Of a stretch of 64,000 nucleotides of DNA, positions 1 through 14,000 are shown in pieces. This DNA is from Siderastrea radians (lineage: Eukaryota; Cnidaria; Anthozoa; Scleractinia; Rhizangiidae). Made by a program: the position numbers and the translations under genes. Location: NCBI GenBank assembly GCA_964017195.1, contig OZ024887.1, positions 9,602,160 through 9,666,159 on the forward strand, in the 5' to 3' direction. Positions within the stretch are counted from its first letter, which is position 1; every line of letters starts with the position of its first letter. Below the pieces are notes generated by a model. It was not told where the DNA came from. It did no database searches and saw nothing but the letters and a program-made list of their open reading frames with translations.

Positions 1-296
1 AAACCAAACTCACTAAAGAAATCTTTCCAGCAGACGAAGGAAATTTCACAAACGAAAGCCATCTGTTAAAAGCATTGACAGGAAATATGTACGTGATGGC
101 GACGCTTAGTATCTTCAGTTGATGCATGTCTTGTGCACACAGAGAGAACATGCGCCCTTAATATAGTTTCTTCTTTAGTCCACTAAAACAAAGCAGTCAT
201 ACACAGAAGCAGTATCAAACTACTAGCCAACATCTTAGAGCGAGAACACAGCTGTAAGAATCCTTAATAACAGGATTTAAAACCATTTTAGCTTAC

Positions 297-430
297 CTAT
301 TTCATCTGCTTCCATAGAGCTCGTCTCGTTTAACGCCGCGATCCCACAAGCTTCAGAATGATTCACGTTTGTCGTCGATGCATTCGAAAGTAAAAAGCAA
401 TGGTTTCCAACGCACTTCAAAAGCGATTAA
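297..430 (-). CDS. Possible first coding exon of a further minus-strand gene, cut by the window edge
   Basis: On the minus strand an ATG at 315 opens a short frame (MEADEI) that runs into a good splice donor, G then GTAAGC, ending the exon at 297. The frame stays open upstream of this ATG for more than 60 nt, so the exon may start further up or this may be an internal exon. The region 297-430 is richer in CpG than its surroundings, as expected near a start. The rest of the gene would lie before the window. No product can be named. Confidence 0.3.
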
Positions 431-851
431 AATATGTCGGCATACTCAAAGAAGAATATGGTACGATTATATTGCCGGCTGGACAAGAGGGCCGAGAATT
501 GTTCTATAAACTCCTACACTTTCCGAAAGAAAAGACCGACAAAGGAATGAAGCTTACAACCACACCGACGTCAAAAAAGACACTTTACCGAGATACACTA
601 CAAAACACGCACACTTAGATGAAGGGAAAAGCAAAGGCTGATTCAGGATTCATCGGCGAGAAAGGTTTCATTCAAAATAATCGCCGTAAGAAACCATCCA
701 ACAACAAAGTCGCCGACATGTTTTGCAAATGAGGCGTCGAGGAACATCCTGGCTCCTTTGTTCTTGGAGCTCAGACGCGTCCTGAAGTGTTCGTTTGTTC
801 GTTGTCCTGACCATGTTCCTCGTGCTCATTCCTCTAGGAGATTGACATCTG

Positions 852-976
852 GCGTGCGTTTCTCAAAAGCCTCGAAGCTTTTCGGGCCGGTTTCACACTG
901 TATCTTGAATACAGATGTTCCTTAGCCGTGAAACTTCGCAGGCTCGATTGTGGGCTTTCGAGAAACGCACCCCTGG
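852..976. repeat. Short inverted repeat (snap-back)
   Basis: A segment near 852-872 containing GTGCGTTTCTC followed by AAGCC is matched in reverse complement near 955-975 (GGGCTTTCGAGAAACGCAC), giving a stem with a loop of roughly 80 nt. It could be a small foldback element. Confidence 0.45.
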
Positions 977-1138
977 ACCCGATTGGACGCCTTACTGTCA
1001 GGAGCCCTACTGTTCAATGCGGGATTAAGCTAACCCTGGATTAGCGTCAATTCTTAATTCACTTTTAATCCCTCGCGACGTGAATTCCAGTAATTATTTT
1101 CATTAAGCAATTTACTTTGGCTGCTTTCAAGTTGCCAC

Positions 1139-1226
1139 GTAAAATTAGCAGTGGTGGAAACCTTGGATTACAACTAACCCAGGGTAAAATTAGCAGTGGT
1201 AGAAACCTTGGACAACGGCCCAGGAT
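1139..1226. repeat. Two-unit tandem repeat, period about 45 bp
   Basis: The 28-nt core that begins GTAAAATTAGCAGTGGT occurs at 1139 and again at 1184 with one mismatch near its centre; both are followed by related CCCAGG-containing sequence. Confidence 0.6.
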
Positions 1227-3815
1227 TAGCGCTAATCGCTTTTAAACAACCGGACCCTGAATTTAACAATTCAGCTGATCGAACAGTTGGGAGAAAAAAA
1301 AAGGAAACATCGCTTATTAGGACCTTGAGGGGAGCTGCAGGTCGTACACGGAACTTGGTGCAGAGTTTACATTTATTGAACGGGACAAATGAAAAAAAAA
1401 TCTAAAATTGAAACTGATCCCGCAACCCTCGTCTGGAACACATTAGGTCAAAACAAGAGCCCTTAATGGGCTCCTCGTCAGAATTAAAATGATCTGCCAA
1501 CCGTCTTTAATTCACAGGCTATCGATGTTGTTACTGCTCACAGACCAAACTAGTACCACCACCCACAACAGGCTGCGTAAACTATCTCAAGAGTGTATTT
1601 ATGTTGGGCGCGATTTCGCCAGAACGTGCGTGGACCACCCCTCGCGTGTAATCCTTCTTTGCCCTTTACCGAATACTCGCGCCCTCTATACGCAACACTC
1701 GATACACGCAAACCATCGCGGTGGACGGACGAGAAGCACTCCAAACTTTTTTCGGGCGTATCGGTACATCATACAAGTTTAAAATCTTGAGTGATACCAA
1801 CTAAAGCAAAACTTTGAGGTACTACAGAAAACAAGTTGTGGGAGGGTGAAACGAAGGAGGTAGGGGTGCACTGATAAGACTTACTGACATGTACCCTCAA
1901 AACCTTAAGTGAAAACTGGTTAAGAGCAATACACATACACAAATTCAGATTCGAAACAGAGGTTATTTATTTATAAGCAGTCAACGCCTACATATAAAAG
2001 TACGCTTTTAGCTAGAGCTCGTTATACAAAATTCAAGTACGCTGTGAGTATTTTGCAGTTTTAAACATTGCATGTAAAAAGCTTATGTATTAGAAAAGAG
2101 TCAGGAGAACTGTGGAAGATGTCAATTAGTGATACACGAACAATTTGTCCATTAGACTATCCAAAAGAAAAAACCTCACATACGCATTTTTGAATTGATG
2201 TGAAATAAAAATCATTTGAAGCGAAGGGAAAACTAGATGAATGTCCACGTAGCTTGCTAAATACACAAACTATAGACTGCAAAACGCCCCCCTCCCCCCC
2301 GCCTTTTTCAATTCGATGCAGATACGCTCAGGGAGCGAAGCGCCGAACCACGAGAAAACACTCGTCCTCAGACTTCTTGTTCTAAGACCGCACAGTTCGT
2401 AAACCGGATCCGTGCACACCAACAAATACAGTCGCCGCCTTCACAGACTATAACACTTTAAGAATTTACTTCTCTATGACTTAAAGAAAGATATTAGGGA
2501 GATAATCTTAACTGTCACTGTCCAGCAGCAAAACATAAAAAAATGTTCAATTTTCACATCCAGCGCCATTTTCTTTCCCTTTTCTGTGAGAAAAATAAAT
2601 TCAGTCTAGACGAAACTTGTATAACGACAGTATTACAAAGTCTAATCAATAAGTTATAGGAATGTCTCTGCAAAGAAACTTAACATTTAAATTATTACAG
2701 CCACATAAATATTTTCTACGCTACGACGACATTTTAAATTCACTGTAAGTATTTAAGTTTAAGTGCCAAACACCCTAAATTATTTTACACCACCACAAAT
2801 AAAACATCTCAAACATTTTCAATATAGTTTTTTTCCGCCTGTTTCCTCGTACAAGCGGGATCAATAATTTAAATTTTACAATTTTTGTAATGAAAGATTA
2901 CTAATAATATCACCAAACGGTTGTTTATCAAATCTCTGGAAGCAAAATTACCATAAACGTTATGTTCCGAACTTTAATCGGCAAATCATATCGTTCAAAA
3001 GCTGTCCACAGCAGTGGCGTTCATTCGTATTTCCGACACTTAATCTCACATAAATATGAGCCTAGATCAATAGGCGAATTCGTGAAAGCAAGGATCTCAC
3101 AGGTCTACAAACACGTTCACACGGCACACCAAGGGCCCGGACAAACGAATTCAAAAACATCTAACACTGTTGGATATAACTTTGTTGTTCAATTTTTTCA
3201 TGGGAATCAATCTTTGCTCAGCACCATTCAATATCATCGAACACTCCTCAGAATCATTTAACGTCATTCAAAAGGGCGCCAAAACGCGTCTGACTAGGTG
3301 AATTTATCAATGTTGAACGGCGCAGAATGGAAATGTTCAATCCGTTTTTCCAACGCCTTAAGTTTGTAGACTCGTGTTGTGTGTGAACGCCACTGACAAA
3401 CCAGGTTTGAAAACTTGTTGTGGGAAGTTGCTTTCAGGCCCTGTCTAGATTTGGTCGCGGTAACCGAGTACCCCTCCGGGCCACTTCAACAAGCCAAAGT
3501 TTATTTCAGAGCCTCGGAAGGTGTCTAACATTTGGGAACACAACATCAGATCAAATCCCGTTTAGCTTCAATTGGTTCGGCTTCGCCTTGCTGCAGTCGT
3601 TTCGAAAATGAAACAAATTGAGATAATAGAGATAAAACATCGCCTACGTTCTCCCGCGAACGAAGACAATGATAATGATGATACGTGGCTTAAAAATACG
3701 TAGGTTTAAAACATATCTAAATAAATGTATTATTTGTAGAGACATCTTTCGAAACTTGAGTTGAAGCATGCTGTGGTGAATTGATATGACGCATGGTCAC
3801 GTGGTTTGTGGATCT

Positions 3816-6800
3816 TCACATCGTATTACACACGGAACTTTTAGCGTCGCTTTTCGTCTGTCGTGCTGAGTTCTGACGCTGCAAAGCATAAAGAAAGAGG
3901 GTGAAAAATAAATTACACGCAAGTATACTAAAAACATAATCGAGTAAGAAACGATCAGGAAGGTTATTCATTGCATCACCGTTAATTATTCCCCTAAATA
4001 TTTTCACACTTAGTAATTTTTCGCTTTGCAGACTAGTATACTTTGCCAAATAACATACCAACCTCGTTCCCAGGTTCTCATAACGAGGTTGATAACACAA
4101 AGGGGCCCTCACTGACATCAAATTAAAACCCAATATAGGTCCTTCTAACTTGTTAACTTTGCGAGGTGGCCATATTGATTTTTCTATGTAGTTATACTGG
4201 AATTAGGTCTGGAACAGATGTCGCCAATTTGAAAGGGAAACCTGGAGCCAAGAAATAATTGACAACTGTCGAATTATCCAGTCATCCTATTATTGTCGGC
4301 GGAATCGGTGCCCAATCGGAAAATCCAAAGAATTTCCGAGATTAGCCTCCACAAACCTCGTGGTCTCTCTGTTCCAGACATAGCACAAAGTGACTGCGCA
4401 TGGGTTATTAATAAATGCTCCCTGTGATAACACTGCATAGCCACAAACATAGCTCACCTTTTCTTTAGCTTGCTGTCTCAGTTGTTCCTGGAAAAAAAAA
4501 GAAATATAAGACGCTGTTGCTAAAAGAGTTACACGGCTCTGAAAAAAGAGCTGCAAATATATCGTGACTATTTAGTGTTTATTGCTGTTGCTTTCTTGTA
4601 ATATTTTCTAACACAGCATCTTCCATTTTGTTAATTACCGTTACAAAGAAATGTTAGTTAGCGATGGAGGTGAACTAGACCAAACATATTCATCCACCAC
4701 TTTCATCTAACATTTCTTCGTTACAAGAAGTCTCTGTCACCAACAGTCCTTACCAGGACTACAATAACTCAGATGATCATACAAAACGTACTTGCCAGCA
4801 CGGACATCACTTGTCGAGAAGAAATAAAAAAGCAAAAAAAGAACGGAATTGTTCCAAGGTTGTTGTGTGGCCGGAATTTCTTAGAATTTTGGCCACCGAG
4901 GCCAAGAATGTGTTCGAACAACGAGAAGAATAACAAGACATGACGTCTTTGATCCACATTCGACGCACTTACAAACTTTAAAACGATATAAACGATGTTA
5001 AAATTTTGTTAAAATTGCGGAATATATTTCGCTCTTCGAGCCTCGTCAGCAGCTAAATAAAATTGTCAAATTGGTCATGTAAGAACCACTAAAATGTAAC
5101 AATGTTCATGTAAAAACCATTGGAATAGCCCACAGTTTGACTCCATGTTAGTCGTCACGGGATGTCCTACTCTGATGGTAGCGCGCGGCCATGCGGGATT
5201 ACCGCGCGCGGAATTTGGAAAAAGTTCCACTCGTTGTTAGAGTTAATTAAGGAGTCTCCGGGTACTTTCTCTATCCTCACACTCTCAGATATCTGCCTCA
5301 GCATAGCGCCGTTAGGGTAAAGACCGGTAACACTCCTTTGAAATCTCTGCACTTCATTGTTATGTTTCTCCTTACAATATTTCCCGATAGGGCCGATCGC
5401 TCTTCCTTATTGCTAAGTGACTTCTCGTGTTCCTTCCCTCTGGTATACGCGCTTCTTGATGTTTCTCCCACGTAGATGTTGTTACACTCGGTACATTTGA
5501 TTTCATATGTTACGCTGTGTCTATCACACGGTCCTTTTCCATCCGTTCTACATACCAGGCACTCTTCTCTTTCACATTGTCGCGGTTTACACGGATCAGA
5601 TCTCTGGAGTAATCTCTTAATTGCAATACCAGCCTTTTCTACTACTTTGATGTTGAAGCCTTGCCGTTTTATCTCTTTTTGATATTTCCTCTGTAGCTGT
5701 GAATTCAGTGTAGCTGGTACAAAGATGACTGCCTCGTTTCCGCGCCGCTTGTACCAGTCGTTTTTCTTCCTCACCTTTTCTTGTTCTCGTTCGTCGCGTC
5801 GAATGTGGATCAACGACGTTGTCTTGTTATTCTTCTCGTTGTGTGGAATTGCAGTTTCAGTTCCACTGTGTTAAGATGGAATATCGTCCAAATAAACACC
5901 CTACCTGTTGCATGCGAGCCAACTGCTCCTGAAGGGACAATACCACGTTATAGTTATCTTGCAGTTTATCATATTGCTGGAAGAAAGAAAAACATCTCAG
6001 TAAATAACTATACTTAGACATGTATGTTCTTACTCCATTACTTACCATCTCCTATAAGGGGTTCAAAAATTTTTACTTTGTAATCTTGCAGTTCGCATCA
6101 AATTCTCACCTTCGATAGTTCCACTTTTAAATTAAGAACTTCATGGGACAACTTCTCCTCTTTTTCCTGAAATTAAAAAATGACAACTAATGAGAATCTC
6201 GCTGTTTCTGTCTCCGCGGGAACAGGAAGGGACTGGGTCCTAACCTTGGCCTCTTTCTGTTGCTCGTCCCGGGTCTTCTGGGCCAGTTCCAGCTCCTCTC
6301 TGTGTTCCTGCACTCGTCGTTCATACTAAGACATAAACGAAGTGTTAGTCTCAATGGGGTCTAACGTCAACCGTCGCACAGCTAAAATTCTTACTGTCAA
6401 CCATTAGTGAGACGCCGTCAACCGAAATATAAGGATAACGTCAACCGTAAACGTTTAGACTGAACGGCAGTTTAACCCCCAATATCATTATGCAAGTTCT
6501 CCCCAGTGTTCTCCATGTTTCTCATGGTACTAGTCAGGAGAATTTGATTAAACATCACGACCTTTTATCTTTGGTGGTCATTTTCCTTATTCAGTCTCAT
6601 GACCAGTGTATTTGATCAAGTGGTGATACTGTACTGTGAGGAGAAATCAGATGCTGATCACTCAAAGCATCAAAGCCTACTCTAGATGCCGGAGGCGTTT
6701 CTCGCGTGCTAATCCACGTGCAAAGTTAATTTACTACTATTTGTGTCGCGAGGTATGTTAATCTCGTGGCTTCGCCGCTTGATGGTTGTCGAACTTCGGC

Positions 6801-8071
6801 TGAATGCTTCAAGAATGAGCGTAAGAAAAACCTCAAAACCCCAGTGCAGGCAAAGGAACAAAAAGTTAAGGTGAAGTCGCACAAGAGCCATGGGCGACTC
6901 ACAGGGCCGGAGCCGCTTAATCCGGTTTATGTAGCATGAAGCAACTGAGAGTATTCCTACTCCCCCTGGGTGAGATGCTAGTCAATCACTAGTCTAAAAT
7001 GTCAGCCATCTCCTCCCCCTAACACACAGGGGGGGGGGGGGAGAAGGATGACACTTCAGACTAGTCCATCCAGCAGTGAGAGAGACAACGTGGAGTAACG
7101 TTTGCGTCGAACCACCGACCTTCAGTTCTGAAGTCCAAACCGCTAACCACTACACCACCGCGCTCCCACAGTCAAAATCATAATCGCAGTAAGACGCAAG
7201 CGGAGGTGAGATTTGAAATCTAGGTGAATTTATTGGAGTTCATCATTTTCTCTGACTGACCTCTTCATTTCGACGCTTGAGTCTTTCGATTTCTTCCTGC
7301 AAATTTGCCTGTTTTTCAGCTGATTCGCGCCGTAGTTCTTCTAGAGCCTGCTAAATGAATAATAAGTGCACGTTAGAAAACAACAGTGTGAACCGGAAAC
7401 AGCTTGTTGCTATTGCGGAAGTAGCATAAATTATGAATATCTAGTCATAACACGGATTCGTGAAAGAGCCATTTTCTTTCAGTATTTTAGCGCCAGTAAA
7501 AGGTACTTGCATCATCATTCTTTCAAGCTGTCACTTCCAACTTAAAGGGTCCTTTAATGTGGTAGGAAACATATTCGCGGTTATTTAAAATAAAAAGAGA
7601 TATAATATACGTAAAGAGATGATGGATTCAAGCAGCAGTTGGGGAATAAGAAAGAACCTAACATCTAGCTTGATACACGAAGAAAGACAGAACAACTGGC
7701 TTTAAAGAACAAAGTAGAAAGAAAAAACCTGCCAACACTGTTTACAAAGATTATGTTTAAGTCGTTGATCTCAACGTAATGAGAGAATGTTTCTCTGCGT
7801 CATTTGTACCTCATCAGAAACAATATCACAGTTAAGAGTTTCAAATGGTCAAACGTTCAAAGGCAATATTTGAGATACAATGCCACAGCAAAGCTTTTCA
7901 GATGGACATACACCTCAAGGGGACAATTCAGTTTACACAAAAAGCGTTTGGATCAGAAGAAGAAACAAGAAAGGCGAATAAATTTTAACTTAATAAGACA
8001 AAGTAAACGATACCTGCTCTCGTCGTGAATGAGCCGAACGAGAGTCGCTCGCCGCCATTCTTCCACCAGCC
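3816..8071 (-). CDS. Exons 27-33 of the NEK gene: coiled coil and C-terminus
   Basis: Seven small exons, all but the first in phase 0, encode residues 1283-1432. Residues about 1303-1412 are rich in Glu, Gln, Lys, Arg and Leu with heptad spacing (for example [19 protein letters not shown]), typical of a dimeric coiled coil such as the one NEK9 uses for oligomerisation. The last exon (3878-3816) has a good polypyrimidine acceptor, adds 20 residues and ends in SSVCNTM, which fits a C-terminal Cys-x-x-Met pattern (Cys1429). A Penelope-like fragment lies in the intron between the exons ending at 5905 and starting at 4487. Confidence 0.75.
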
Positions 8072-11000
8072 CTGTAAGTCAGCAAAACAAAACAGAATAA
8101 AACACACTAAGAATGCGCATAATCTGAAAACATCTCAGCAAGAAAGTAGCTTTCAAAAATAACTTAATAAAGACCTAAAAACGTCGACATCAAAATAACC
8201 CTCCACTCACCATAAATAATTCTTCTCTCGACAGACAAAGACAGACAGGTAAAGACGTTTGTCGCTGTTTTACTCTGCGAATAATTAAATTCCCTCCCGT
8301 TTTGCCTCAATGAATAAATTCAACTTGATATTTTGCAATTTCAGCGTCTCGCGTTTTTATCTCGATTAGTTTGATAGACAAACCTCAACTGATGTTTTGG
8401 AAATTGAGCATTTTCATCTTGATGAAAAAACGGAACTGGCTATATAAGATTTGATTTTTACATTTTTCCCGATGACTAAATACAAAATCGATTATCTTAC
8501 AACAAAAGCACTCGTCGCCCATCGCTCATGAACAATTCCCATTTGATATTTTACAATAAAAATTGAATCAAAAATAGACAAATACATATTAAAATCGCTC
8601 GTTGCTTCGCGACAAGGGTAACAAACACTAATAAAAACCTATTTGGCAAATGAAAGCGGAGACGTTAAAGCATTAAAAACGAAACCATCAGATAGAGTTT
8701 TCACAAATAACTAATTCTCATATATAAACTGGTGTTAGAAAATAACCTATTAACAAGAAATACGCATAAACAAAATGAATCTCGCAAAAATAAGTTTGCT
8801 CAGCTTTGCTTGCTTACCTGTCCTAAAAGAAACTCTTCGAAGCATAAAACGCGCAAATAACAAAAAATGTTTTTGTTTTAATGAAATAAAACTTCAGCTC
8901 AATGAAGTAATTTACATCGTACAGTTACTTGGTTGTTCAAAATGGAATTAAATAGGAAGTGTCATCAAATTTGTCGGCACAATGACATTTTGTTCATTGT
9001 ACGTTTTATCATTTTGTTAGCAATAACTTCTATTCATGCATTAATTCCGTTTTTTTTTTTTAATTTCACGATCGAAAGTTGAAATTTTTTCTTTCGGCTA
9101 CAGAGCAAAACAAGAGTTTCATAAAATTTGAAGTGTCTATGAGCACGAAAAGAAAGAAAAGCGAAAAGGAAAATATGGGAACGAGATTGTGTCAAGATTG
9201 CTAGACCGTAGTTTTCTTCTCCTATAGTGAAGCTCACGGGAAGGGGAACAATGAACCAGCACTCGCCGTAACCCTCACCCTGTGTATTCACATTCGCTCC
9301 AGGCCCCGCTAGTTCATGGATGACGTCAGTTAACAACCAAATAAAAATGTATCCATTTATGCACATTTTCTTTGCCCGTTATGAATCTCCCCAGTCTAAA
9401 AAAAAATTTTACTCTTTGAACAAGCGCTGCCTGAACTTCTAACCCACACAAAAAACTGTCTTAGACATAGCTGTTACAACTGTTATCATAATATACATGA
9501 AAAAATTACACAGTTCTGATTGGCTAAAAAAAAAGCGCAGTTTTCTTGTAACACGAGTGCAAATTTGTAACACAAGTGCAATAACAAATGGGTTCTGATT
9601 GGCTAAAAAAACAAAAGAAACCAGCGAGAGCCAATCAGATTAGAGCTGTTTCTATACCAACATATATTGGTGGATAATTTGAAGGAAAAGACTGTTTACT
9701 TACCCTCCTCTCCGAGATGGAGCTTGGTTGTGCCTCGCCCGCCCCACGGGTCTCCTGTGGAATCAAATGTCACACTAGTTTCGATGCACTCACCTACTTT
9801 TCTTTCTAGAATTATTTGGTTTATATGCTGTGAGTTTTCAGTATTTGATCGCGGACCGAAACTACTTTTGCAAAGCATTGCTCAGCCAACGTGGAAACGT
9901 CGTTTACATTTCCTTTTCGGACAATGGAAGCAAATAGGAGACTTCTGAGCGCAGCCATTGCAAAGCTTTGTGTAAGTCGCGTTTCCACATATTGCTGGAC
10001 AAGTTAACGCATGCGGGTAACAACGCGGAAAACCTGATTGCGCTTTATAAGCGGTGAGAGTCAAGTTCCTGCCAAGACTTACCAAGTTTGTCTGTGTCAT
10101 CTAAGTATGGAACGCTGACATACTAGAAGTAACGTTGTCAGTGTGATGTGACGTGCTTTAGTTTTGCTTACCTTGCGTGACGTAATCTTGGCGTCACGAC
10201 TGCAGAAGTTTAAGGTAACCATCAAGAGAAAACCGGACGTTTACCTAGACTTTGTTGGCTGAGACAAAACCGGATGACTAAAGCAAGTGAACCCCCAAAA
10301 AAGTTCAATTCATAAACCTGCCCGGCGGGCGTCCGCTTAAAAATCGTGCGATTGAGGTGCTTAACCTGCTTAAGGTTACTCCCGCGCAATAAAGAAAATG
10401 TCTCTTAGATCTTTACTTGAAAGGGTCACGCGTTTGGCGTCTATGTATTTGACACAAGTTCTAACTGGTTCCTGATTGGCCAGAACGATAACTTGGTTTT
10501 CATTTCCCTCTAGCGATAACATAAGCCTTGGCAAAACGGAATCGCAAGTTATTGCGATGGCTTCAGTATTAATTTCCTTAATTCAGGCGAGAGCAAAAGA
10601 CTGCACTGAAATGGCTATTTTGCAACTTGGGTGGAATTTGCGTCTACTTGCGAGTGCGTTTGGCCACCCATCGTAAGTCTGTCTACGCAAGTTCGCATCT
10701 TCGCAGCCTTCAAATTTGCGTTGACTTGCGTCTCCATTTGGCCAGGGCTTTAGAACACGCTAACATTGAATAATTATCCTATTTCGCCTGACCTGTACTC
10801 TTGGTAACGGTCAGCGGATTTACTGAGGCTGGTCTGCCGATCACCGGCTCTTGGCGAGCGAGGGGGCTGGGGTGAAGTGGTTCTAAAAACAAGAACACAC
10901 TAATCGTGAACACAATTTATCGAACTATCCTTTCTCGCTACTCCACTTCATTTCGGCCTGTTAGTGGATCGAGATTTTTGAACAGCGAACGAAACGGAAG

Positions 11001-14000
11001 CGCCAACGACTATTCCATCAAACAGAAATGACATATGTAGATAATAATAACACTAGCTATAATCTAAGCCACATTTGTTGGAACACTCTCCCTGTCCGTC
11101 TCCCCAATGTTGATAGTAAGTGACTTGCAGCAACCAAAATTGTTTCACTCAACATTGAAGGGAACGGACAGCCGCGCATACAGATAGCTGAATTGTGACA
11201 TTGAGTGGAATGTTCCAGCGCAATGTGTCCGAATTGTAGATCAAACACTAGTGATTTTCACTGCCTGAGAAACAGTGTTAAATCGTCTAGCTGGTTGAAC
11301 CACGACGATGTTGTGCAAACATGTTTGATTTTTCTGCAAGGGGGCTTTTACAAGGAACAGAAATGTATTGCTCACCCAACACCCTTCTTGGGAGTTCTGA
11401 CCCTGAAACAATACGAATAAATAACAACATTAGTGAATGTTAATACGAATGACTAAACTCCCTGTACATGCTTTCTTCAGCCAGAACTGCATTAACAACC
11501 ATGTCACAAACAACCATGTCGTTTTAAAACCATCGCTTTTGCGAACTTTAAATCGCCAAAATAAACACCGCAAAACAAAGCCAAAAAACATGGCAGCAAT
11601 TTTAGGAGTTTTTATTCCACTTTCATCAGTTTTAAAAGCCCTCAATGCTGTCTTTAATTTTGCTAGTTTGATAAACCGATACAGCCATTATAACTGCACA
11701 GCACACCACACAAACAGAGGATGGTAAGCCTGTGGAAACATCATCGAGCGGAGCGAGGGATGCAATGTTTGGGGAAATGGGGGAAGAAACGTCCGCCTCC
11801 CTGTTCCCATTCCCAGTCCGCACTATCCTTGCTCCGCTCACCGATTTTTCTTGCGCCCTATTCTTCACTGAGGGGACAGTTCAAGGGCTACAAAAAAGTT
11901 TCTTTCCACTTAAATTTGAATAAGAATCGATAAGAGTAGAAACTCTCGCTATCGCTTGACCACCAATCCTCGTGCAGTAAAAGAGTTGAACTCAAGACAG
12001 CTATCGTTTTGGTTAAAAGCACGCGAGAGAATTCCTTTGTGTTGCTATCTAATTTTCCACCTTAAACCCTCTGTGCTCGCTCACGTATTCCTCTCTTTCC
12101 ATTCAACGACCAACGAGAAGCCAAGCCTTACTAGTTTGGACGTTTGACCATTCTGCACTCAGTTGATGAAGTAACACAATACTGAGACACTTTACGACAT
12201 CTTATACTACGCGAGTACTTACTCCAGTGAGGCCTTTCGCGAGCCATTTCCTGTACCCCCAGACCCTTCACTTGAACTATTAAACTTTTCAACAGGAGTC
12301 ATCTCTACACCAGAGTCTGAGGGGGTCCTTTTCTTCTTCTCGTCAATTATGAGCCCATCTGAGGAAGAACGCTTGTGTTTGGAAGTGACAGGACTGCTGG
12401 CCGGGCGAGGGAATACCTTAGATATACTCAGTGATTCTTTGTCTGAATTAGCCCTCCCGCCAGACTCAGTTCCAGCAGTCTAAAATGAAAATGTGATAGT
12501 AAATTCAATGTCTTCTAGGTTTGTGAATGATAATGGCCATATATCAAAACGAACGGGGTGAGAGGCGGTGGCGTAACGACCATCGTTTTGGTTTTTCAAT
12601 TGAACATTCGATCTAAAACCGAAGGGTCGATGGTTCAAGGCTGGAAACTCCCCACCTACCCCTCCCCTAACCCAATATTTGGCCCTAAGTAATAAGTTAA
12701 TAAGTTAGTGGTGATATTGCGTTCGGGGAGGGGTAGGTGGGGAGTTTCCCAGAAACGCATAACAATCCGCTCTCTCTACCCAGGTATATAAAGTGGTACC
12801 AGCGAACCGTCGGGGAGCTCCAATAAAAAGCCGGAGGGTACCACTGCGGGGGATTACTGTCCTCGCCATGGTGAGTGGTAATGCACCTAGTCTCTTCACG
12901 CTACAGAAACCGGATTTAACCCTTTAAGCCCCAGTAGTGACAAGAATGTAATTTCTCCTCACAATATCACTACTTGATCCAACATGTAGGTCATGAGAAT
13001 AAGGGAAATGATCACTAAAGACACAATGCCTTGATCTTTAATTACATTCTCCCAACTAGTACTATAAATATATGTGGAGCGCAATGAAGAGAACATGCCT
13101 GTTGATCTCGACCTTAATGACCTTCTGTGCCGTTCAATCTGGGGAATTGGACACAAGAGCAAGAGGAAGGTGAGTCGCTACAGCACCAGACCTGTAGCGT
13201 TAGACTAACAGCAGTCCTTGTTTTGGATCGCCAATCTCTCAGGGATACACGACACAGAAGGGAAAATTTGCTTTAAAATGCTTCCGTTAGCGCGGAGTAA
13301 CTCTGTGAAATGCCATGCAGGGAAGACACAAGATCTAAAAGTTTGCTGTTGCGTTTGAGGTTTATTTCCTACGGTATTTATAAAACAATGCTTTGACAAA
13401 CTTGTATTCATGACATTCGTGTAAACCAGAGCCACAGGTTCTTAATTTTTTTATCCTGTATTTAAGTTTCTCTGTTTAAATAAAGCTGTTACTAAGAGAC
13501 AAGTTTTAGTCTAGTGGGTTTCAATTACTGCTGCAAGGAAAAATATCCCAGGGAAAACAACTTTATTTGTGGAGTAATGACGCACCTTGCCCTGTATCTT
13601 TTCCAGATCTGGCTCCGATTTAACGGACGAAGTACTTGACTTGACACTCAAAGGCACATCATTATCGACTGTAGTATTAATAGCCACTCCGCCCACTATT
13701 CTCGTCTCCGAATGCGATTTTCTACTTTGTTTAAACCGCTCCACTTTAGCTGCCAGCTTGGCGGCCGCACTCTTGGAGTTCCTATCACTGTCTGACGCAT
13801 GTTCCACTTTGGACTTCACTGTCAGTTTCGATTTCTCTCTATCCAGGCCTATTGTCATGTAAAGAAAGAGCTTTAGAGGGGTTTTTACTCATCTTTGATT
13901 CTTGGGGATGGACAAACTATATTAAAGTAACAGGGTAGGTTGCAGGAAATTTTAAAAGGAATCCTAAAAGAAACAGGGCTTCGTTTTGTGGGCGTGACTC

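Larger units (their letters stand above)
431..3815. other. Intergenic stretch between the NEK 3' end and the left-edge exon
   Basis: I see no supportable gene here. It should contain the NEK 3' UTR (just below 3816), but no well-placed polyadenylation signal was clear on the minus strand. It holds a snap-back around 852-976, a two-unit tandem repeat at 1139-1226, and short homopolymers near 2287. Open frames in this stretch are short and lack recognisable domains. Confidence 0.5.

Noticed and set aside
400..618. 72-codon plus-strand open frame near the left edge
   Set aside because: No recognisable domain or splice context; it overlaps the antisense of the candidate minus-strand exon.
7101..7176. 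A functional tRNA gene
   Set aside because: A and B boxes are present, but there is no full cloverleaf and the sequence continues into a SINE body.
11430..11868. Overlapping open frames of 60-96 codons on both strands
   Set aside because: No homology recognised, no consistent splice sites, and they fall in a NEK intron.
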